From contig JAFUOH010000008.1 in NCBI GenBank assembly GCA_017482055.1, forward strand, positions 1 to 64,000: DNA of 64,000 nucleotides. Direction: 5' to 3'. This document shows, piece after piece, positions 60,064-64,000 of the stretch. Source of the stretch: Clostridia bacterium. Lineage in GTDB: Bacteria; Bacillota; Clostridia; Oscillospirales; CAG-272. How positions within the stretch are numbered: the stretch's first letter is position 1; each line of letters opens with the position of its first letter. Position numbers and translations under genes: made by a program. The notes beneath the pieces are model-generated. The model saw only the letters and a list, made by a program, of their open reading frames with translations, was not told the DNA's origin and did not search any database.

Positions 60064-60555
60064 ATGGAATTACCAAACAGAAAAAGTACTCGTTTAAAGC
60101 ATTATGATTACAGCAAAGCCGGTGCGTATTTTATAACGATATGTACGCAAAACCGTCTGAATTTGTTGTCTACCATCGTAGGGGAGGGGTCGCCCCTCCC
60201 GTGCCTTACAGATTCGGGAAAAATCGTCGATGATTTGATTCACAAAATACAGACAAATTATCCGGAAATGTCGGTTGATTATTACGTGATAATGCCAAAT
60301 CACATTCATTTGTTGATTAGAATATCACGTCATATAAATTCAACCGAGCATTCGGAAAAACTATACGCTGCCATGGGATGGTTTAAATATATGGCTACCA
60401 AGGCGATCAATCAAATCGCTAATACCCCGGGATGTAAAATATTTCAACGTTCATTCCATGATCATATTGTGCGAAACGAACAAGATTATTATGCGATAGC
60501 CCAATATATAATTAACAATCCCACAAGTTGGTATCTTGATTGTTTTTACAATTGA
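60064..60555 (+). CDS. REP-associated tyrosine transposase (RAYT, Y1_Tnp/HUH type)
   Basis: A 163-aa single-strand transposase of the TnpA-REP group. GAYFITICTQNR, the HIH catalytic pair (residues 80-82 in IMPNHIHLLI), and the C-terminal tyrosine segment AIAQYIINNP are conserved. Length is normal for the family. Residues about 36-46 (STIVGEGSPLP) are encoded by a copy of the REP-like hairpin (60171-60201), identical to the element 10 bp past its stop codon. No strong ribosome site. It probably mobilises or has spread the adjacent REP array. Confidence 0.9.
   Translation: MELPNRKSTRLKHYDYSKAGAYFITICTQNRLNLLSTIVGEGSPLPCLTDSGKIVDDLIHKIQTNYPEMSVDYYVIMPNHIHLLIRISRHINSTEHSEKLYAAMGWFKYMATKAINQIANTPGCKIFQRSFHDHIVRNEQDYYAIAQYIINNPTSWYLDCFYN
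60171..60201 (+). repeat. REP-like hairpin copy inside the RAYT coding sequence
   Basis: Thirty-one bases identical to 60566-60596. The core GTAGGGGAGGGG-TCG-CCCCTCCCG is a quasi-palindrome. It is in frame and adds VGEGSPLP to the protein. Confidence 0.85.
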
Positions 60556-60565
60556 GCATTCCGCT

Positions 60566-60596
60566 TACCATCGTAGGGGAGGGGTCGCCCCTCCCG
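60566..60596 (+). repeat. REP-like head element after the RAYT gene
   Basis: The same 31 bases as at 60171-60201, lying 11 bp past the transposase stop codon. Its palindromic core is the reverse complement form of the hairpin in the downstream tandem units (loop TCG here, GAA there). Confidence 0.85.
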
Positions 60597-60610
60597 CAGA
60601 CCCACGTTGT

Positions 60611-60870
60611 CCCACCAATTTTTTCATTGGTGGGTTTCATTTGGATTGCGGGAGGGGGAACCCCTCCCCTACAAATCCCCCAATTTTTCATTGGTGGGTT
60701 TCGTTTGGATTGCGGGAGGGGGAACCCCTCCCCTACAAATCCCCCAATTTTTTCATTGGTGGGTTTCATTTGGATTGCGGGAGGGGGAACCCCTCCCCTA
60801 CAAATCCCCCAATTTTTTCATTGGGGGGTATCGTTTGAATTGCGGGAGGGGGAACCCCTCCCCTACAAAT
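60611..60870. repeat. four tandem ~65-bp REP-like units
   Basis: Units start at 60611, 60677, 60741 and 60806 (66, 64, 65 and 65 bp). Each holds two hairpins: a small one, CCAAT-T5/6C-ATTGG, and a GC-rich one, GCGGGAGGGG-GAA-CCCCTCCC, joined by GTTTCRTTTGGATT. A partial fifth unit starts at 60871. Small differences (a lost T, GGGG for GTGG) show divergence. Arranged next to a RAYT gene they form a REPtron-like unit. They read as ORFs in several frames only because of this repetition. Confidence 0.85.
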
Positions 60871-60882
60871 CCCCCAACACAC

Positions 60883-60912
60883 AAAAACCGCTCCCCGAAG
60901 GGAGCGGTTTTT
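60883..60912. terminator. bidirectional terminator after the repeat array
   Basis: AAAAACCGCTCCC-CGAA-GGGAGCGGTTTTT, a perfect 13-bp stem with A and T tails, placed between the array and the convergent S-layer-like gene. Confidence 0.92.
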
Positions 60913-60941
60913 GTTTAACATCTAATCAACCTTGCGATCAA

Positions 60942-63900
60942 TTATTTGTCGTTGTTGGTGTAACCAACCATGAATACTGCTACGCCGTCAACAAGATATT
61001 CCTTGAACAGCTGACCGTATACATCGTCAGCACCCTTAGTACCTACCCAAGCAACCTGAGGAGCGGAATTGAGGATCTCAATTGCCTCTTCACCAGTCTT
61101 AACGGTGGTACCACCCTGGATAACTACGAGGATGTCGGTTACGCGATCGCTCTCGGAGATGAGAGAGTAGGTTTCCTTACCACCATAGTTAATAAGGTCA
61201 ACTACTACATAATCATCAACATACTCAGCATAGACAATGTCACTGTTCAGCTCAACGTCAACGACATTCTTCGGAATCTCTTCGAATTCGATCTCCCAGT
61301 CCTCACCGGCACTCTCTGCTGCAATGTAAGGAGCGAGGAATGCTTCTACAGCATTTATGTTAGCTACAGAGTTTGCTACAAGATCGCCATTTTTATCATA
61401 CGATACAGGGAGATTGTCAACGTAAGGATCGGAAGCAATCTTAGCCTCTGCTGCATCAACAGCTGCCTGAGCCGTTGCAACTGCAGCAGTTGCATCAGTA
61501 ACAGCCTGAATCTGCTCTTCGGTTGGAGTTTCTGCATTCGCAACTGCATCCTCAGCTGCATCAAGTTCAGACTCTGCAGCAGTGAGTGCAGATCTAAGCT
61601 CCTCGATCTCAGCTTCAGCATCAGCCTGAGCTACTACTGCAAGAACGATTTCTTCGAGAAGCTCTGCGTAATCGTCAAGAGCCTCATCAAGCTTTTTGTC
61701 GGTTGCCTTGGTGTACCACAGATAGTCGGAGTAAGTAACCAGATTGTTAGGTGCACCCCAGTTAGTGCTATTAGAACCGGTCGCAACCACGTCGGTAATA
61801 CCGTACTTAACGTAATTTCTGGTAGAGTCTACAGCCTTAACAACAGGGGCTTTCATCCAGTGTACATTCACTACATCACCATAGTGATTGCCCTGATCTG
61901 CATAATCCTCAAGAGTTACATTACCTAAGTTAGCGGAATCCTTGAGATATACAACGCCATTTTCGTCAACCTTGTAGATTCTGTTGGAACCAAGCTTAAC
62001 CTTGGAGTAAACAGTCAGCTTGGAACCGTCATCAAGGTTGATAGCCTTGTTAGCATACTCGTAGTATACGCCGTCGTATTCCTCGGGCAGACCGAGATCC
62101 TGAGCGTCAGCGATTTCGGTAACGTCAGCATTTGCTACAGTGTATACATATACAGTATCGGTAAGGCCGAAGAAGCCATAGTGCTCATCAGGATTGATTA
62201 CAAATACAACAGAAGCTCTGCCGTTGGTATCAGCAGTACCGTGACCAAGTGCGTCAACCCAGATATTGGTCTCAGCATTGAACTTGATCCATGCATCGTC
62301 GGGCTGACCCTGGAATACGGATACAGTTCTGAGAGCGGGATCGAGCTTGTCGCAATTCTTGTCGTGCTCATCGGTTGTAGTATCGCAGTCGCATTCTGCA
62401 TCCTCGATGAAGTAGAATACAGTGGAACTGCTGGTGCGAAGTCTGTTTGCACGAACGCCAGTGGTTGTGCCATCGTCAAATGCGATGATGCCGGTGCCTG
62501 CAACTTTAGCAGCTGCTTCATATGCAGCCTTTGCTTCGTCAGTAGCATCGGTAGCCTCAGCAGCAGCCTTCAGAGCTGCAAGCTCAGCTTCGTCGATGTA
62601 ATTATCATCAGCATACTTAGCATCGATGAGGTCATAGTCGTCATAGTTGTCTTCATCTACGATCTCTCTGAGGTTGTAAGCATCCTCAACATTGGAGTAA
62701 GCGTAGATAGTGCCGGGATAGTAGTACTCTTCCTCAGAGAGGAGCATGGAGAACTTGTAGGAGGAGAGATCCTCAAGCTCCTTACCGTCGATCTCGGTAA
62801 CGAGAGCTTCCTTCTCAAGCTCGCCGCCGATCCAAAGATCAAGGTAGATCTTAGCGAGGTCGAAATCGGCAAACTCTTCTACAACTGCGAAGTCATAGAG
62901 GTCATCGATCTCAAGCTCGGAAATGTAAATGATGTAGCCGTTGTAAGCGTAGAAGCCGACATAATCGTCAACCTTAATGTCGTCGATGAATGCCTTTCTG
63001 CTAGGTACGTAAGAGATGAAAGGTCTGTCAGCAACAGCTTCAACGCTTCGGCTGTTGTTGGAGGGTGCATCGTAAGGAACGAGAGTTGCGCCCATTACTC
63101 TACCGTCGGTAGTGTTGCTGGAAGCAACAGTTTCCCACTTACCATCGAAGTCGTAGCCAAGCTGGTATACGGTGCCGTCAATAGTAATCTTTATAGCACC
63201 CTTACCAACCTCGCCGCTTGCGGAGTAACCGGTAGAGTTGACTCTTTCAATATAACCGGTCTGCATTTCGAGAACGTCGATTACGTTAACCTTGTTCAGC
63301 TGTGCGTTGTAAGTAAAGACAGAAACTGCGCCTTCCTTCTTAGCAGCTGCATCGGTATAGGTAACGTTCGAAGCTACAAGATTGCCATACAGCGGATCAC
63401 CGTTGTCCTTGGTGAACACAGTAGCAAGCATACCATCGCAATCCTGTTCCTTACCGCTTACAGTTGCCTTGTAAGTGTAGTATACAGACATGTAGATGGG
63501 GCTGTAGTATGCACGCTCGAACTTGCCGTCACGGTCATCGTCGAATACCTTAAGTTCGAAAGCTTCATAGTCCATCAGACCGTTAGCAACGCTGCCAACG
63601 CGAGCGTTGTACTTAACGTAAGCTGCAGACTCGGAGTCAGCAACAATTACGCCGTATCTGGAAAGTGCTGTAGCTTCAGTAATTACTGCGCCGGAAATGC
63701 CCTCGTACTTAACGTCATAGTAGTACTTAGCACCGGTAGCGGACTCGTAAGCGAAAGTCGCAAGAACATTGCCCTTACCGTCAATGATGTCGCCATCCTT
63801 GTTGGTGAGAAGGAGCTTAGCTGTTTCAGCAAGGTTAGTGGTTTCATAAACTATAACCTCGTTGAGGAGAGAAGAACCGGTGAACTGATCTACAGCAGAG

Positions 63901-64000
63901 TAGTTAACACCGTCGTACTTGATTCGGCTGCTACCAATGGTGACATCCTTATGAGTGAGAGTCTTAGGAGCGTCACCCATGATGTAGCCGGTGAATGCGC
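60942..64000 (-). CDS. large acidic S-layer-like surface protein, N-terminus outside the window
   Basis: At least 1019 residues, open to the window edge (the frame reads on upstream of the ATG at 63980 as AFTGYI). It is strongly acidic, rich in Asp, Tyr, Val and Ala, with repeating beta-type segments such as KYDGVNYSAVDQFTGSSLLN and GTVYQLGYDFDGKWETV. An Ala/Glu-rich coiled-coil stretch (about 800-870 of the visible part: EEIVLAVVAQADAEAEIEEL onwards) and a second helical Ala-rich region (about 470-495) interrupt it. Only a few Cys (CDCDTTTDEHDKNC). This composition fits cell-surface S-layer proteins of Clostridia that carry SLH domains at the N-terminus, here not visible. No enzymatic motif is seen. 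Confidence 0.75.
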   Translation of the reverse strand, partial: AFTGYIMGDAPKTLTHKDVTIGSSRIKYDGVNYSAVDQFTGSSLLNEVIVYETTNLAETAKLLLTNKDGDIIDGKGNVLATFAYESATGAKYYYDVKYEGISGAVITEATALSRYGVIVADSESAAYVKYNARVGSVANGLMDYEAFELKVFDDDRDGKFERAYYSPIYMSVYYTYKATVSGKEQDCDGMLATVFTKDNGDPLYGNLVASNVTYTDAAAKKEGAVSVFTYNAQLNKVNVIDVLEMQTGYIERVNSTGYSASGEVGKGAIKITIDGTVYQLGYDFDGKWETVASSNTTDGRVMGATLVPYDAPSNNSRSVEAVADRPFISYVPSRKAFIDDIKVDDYVGFYAYNGYIIYISELEIDDLYDFAVVEEFADFDLAKIYLDLWIGGELEKEALVTEIDGKELEDLSSYKFSMLLSEEEYYYPGTIYAYSNVEDAYNLREIVDEDNYDDYDLIDAKYADDNYIDEAELAALKAAAEATDATDEAKAAYEAAAKVAGTGIIAFDDGTTTGVRANRLRTSSSTVFYFIEDAECDCDTTTDEHDKNCDKLDPALRTVSVFQGQPDDAWIKFNAETNIWVDALGHGTADTNGRASVVFVINPDEHYGFFGLTDTVYVYTVANADVTEIADAQDLGLPEEYDGVYYEYANKAINLDDGSKLTVYSKVKLGSNRIYKVDENGVVYLKDSANLGNVTLEDYADQGNHYGDVVNVHWMKAPVVKAVDSTRNYVKYGITDVVATGSNSTNWGAPNNLVTYSDYLWYTKATDKKLDEALDDYAELLEEIVLAVVAQADAEAEIEELRSALTAAESELDAAEDAVANAETPTEEQIQAVTDATAAVATAQAAVDAAEAKIASDPYVDNLPVSYDKNGDLVANSVANINAVEAFLAPYIAAESAGEDWEIEFEEIPKNVVDVELNSDIVYAEYVDDYVVVDLINYGGKETYSLISESDRVTDILVVIQGGTTVKTGEEAIEILNSAPQVAWVGTKGADDVYGQLFKEYLVDGVAVFMVGYTNNDK

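Noticed and set aside
60611..60870. CRISPR array
   Set aside because: The units are contiguous ~65-bp tandem repeats with internal hairpins and no unique spacers, and no cas genes are nearby; RAYT/REP explains them better.
60540..61928. 462-codon plus-strand ORF over the repeat array
   Set aside because: The first part is the translated 65-bp repeat and the rest is antisense to the S-layer-like gene.

Overview
The window looks like a chromosomal segment of a spore-forming, anaerobic, carbohydrate-degrading Clostridia, probably a gut or rumen Oscillospirales/Lachnospirales relative. The reasons are spoIVA, an oxygen-independent class III ribonucleotide reductase, Rex, a thrS T-box leader, sigma-A type TTGACA-N17-TATAAT promoters with AGGAGG ribosome sites, S-layer-type surface proteins and several plant- or host-glycan enzymes. 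Both strands carry genes in short operons. There is no prophage, CRISPR array or rRNA operon.

Layout. 1-1040: a minus-strand LytTR regulator/DUF3021 pair followed by a 13-codon ORF with a strong Shine-Dalgarno and a terminator. 1300-1400: IS3 OrfA remnant. 1.7-9.2 kb: minus-strand surface-protein operon (solute-binding lipoprotein, two-module secreted protein, 1499-aa lipoprotein with Asp-box and SLH domains), divergent from an AraC regulator and a GH29-like enzyme (9.4-11.4 kb). 11.4-12.1 kb: tRNA-Gln, a truncated tRNA-like fragment and decayed coding sequence. 12.3-18.7 kb: the three core genes of a Shango-type anti-phage system (TerB-domain protein, DUF2791 ATPase, Lhr-like helicase), with a YbaK-domain gene and a DUF3795 gene between the ATPase and the helicase. 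19.0-22.2 kb: GH32 fructosidase, a sugar isomerase with an apparent ACG start, and a membrane protein. 22.3-24.9 kb: NrdR-box-controlled nrdD. 25-28 kb: membrane protein/XRE pair, a lipoprotein-like remnant and a twice-frameshifted acyltransferase pseudogene. 28.2-34 kb: tRNA-Glu, peptidase E, GNAT, a 35-codon small ORF with its own consensus promoter, YitT, GDPD and T-box-thrS. 34-37.8 kb: SLOG/XRE divergent pair with a paired operator, aldehyde dehydrogenase, homoserine dehydrogenase. 38-43.5 kb: sugar locus (Asp-box protein, uxuA, AraC, GH127) with an AraC-style 21-bp-period direct repeat. 43.5-52 kb: XRE, spoIVA, CmpB-like protein, YhaN/YhaO-like ATPase/nuclease pair, MFS transporter with DeoR regulator. 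52-60 kb: galU, dCMP deaminase, lipoprotein, rimI, tsaD; a DnaA-box-like cluster; an isocitrate dehydrogenase-family gene; rex-dnaD-dnaI-like operon. 60-60.9 kb: a RAYT transposase with a REP-like array, one REP hairpin lying inside the transposase ORF. 60.9-64 kb: C-terminal part of a large acidic S-layer-like protein running off the window.

The strongest points for follow-up are the Shango locus with its two passenger genes, the RAYT/REP unit, the DnaA-box cluster between tsaD and the dehydrogenase gene, the shared surface module in the 1.7-7.7 kb operon, the ACG start codon and the two tiny ORFs with good expression signals. All functions are inferred from sequence reading; no database search was run.
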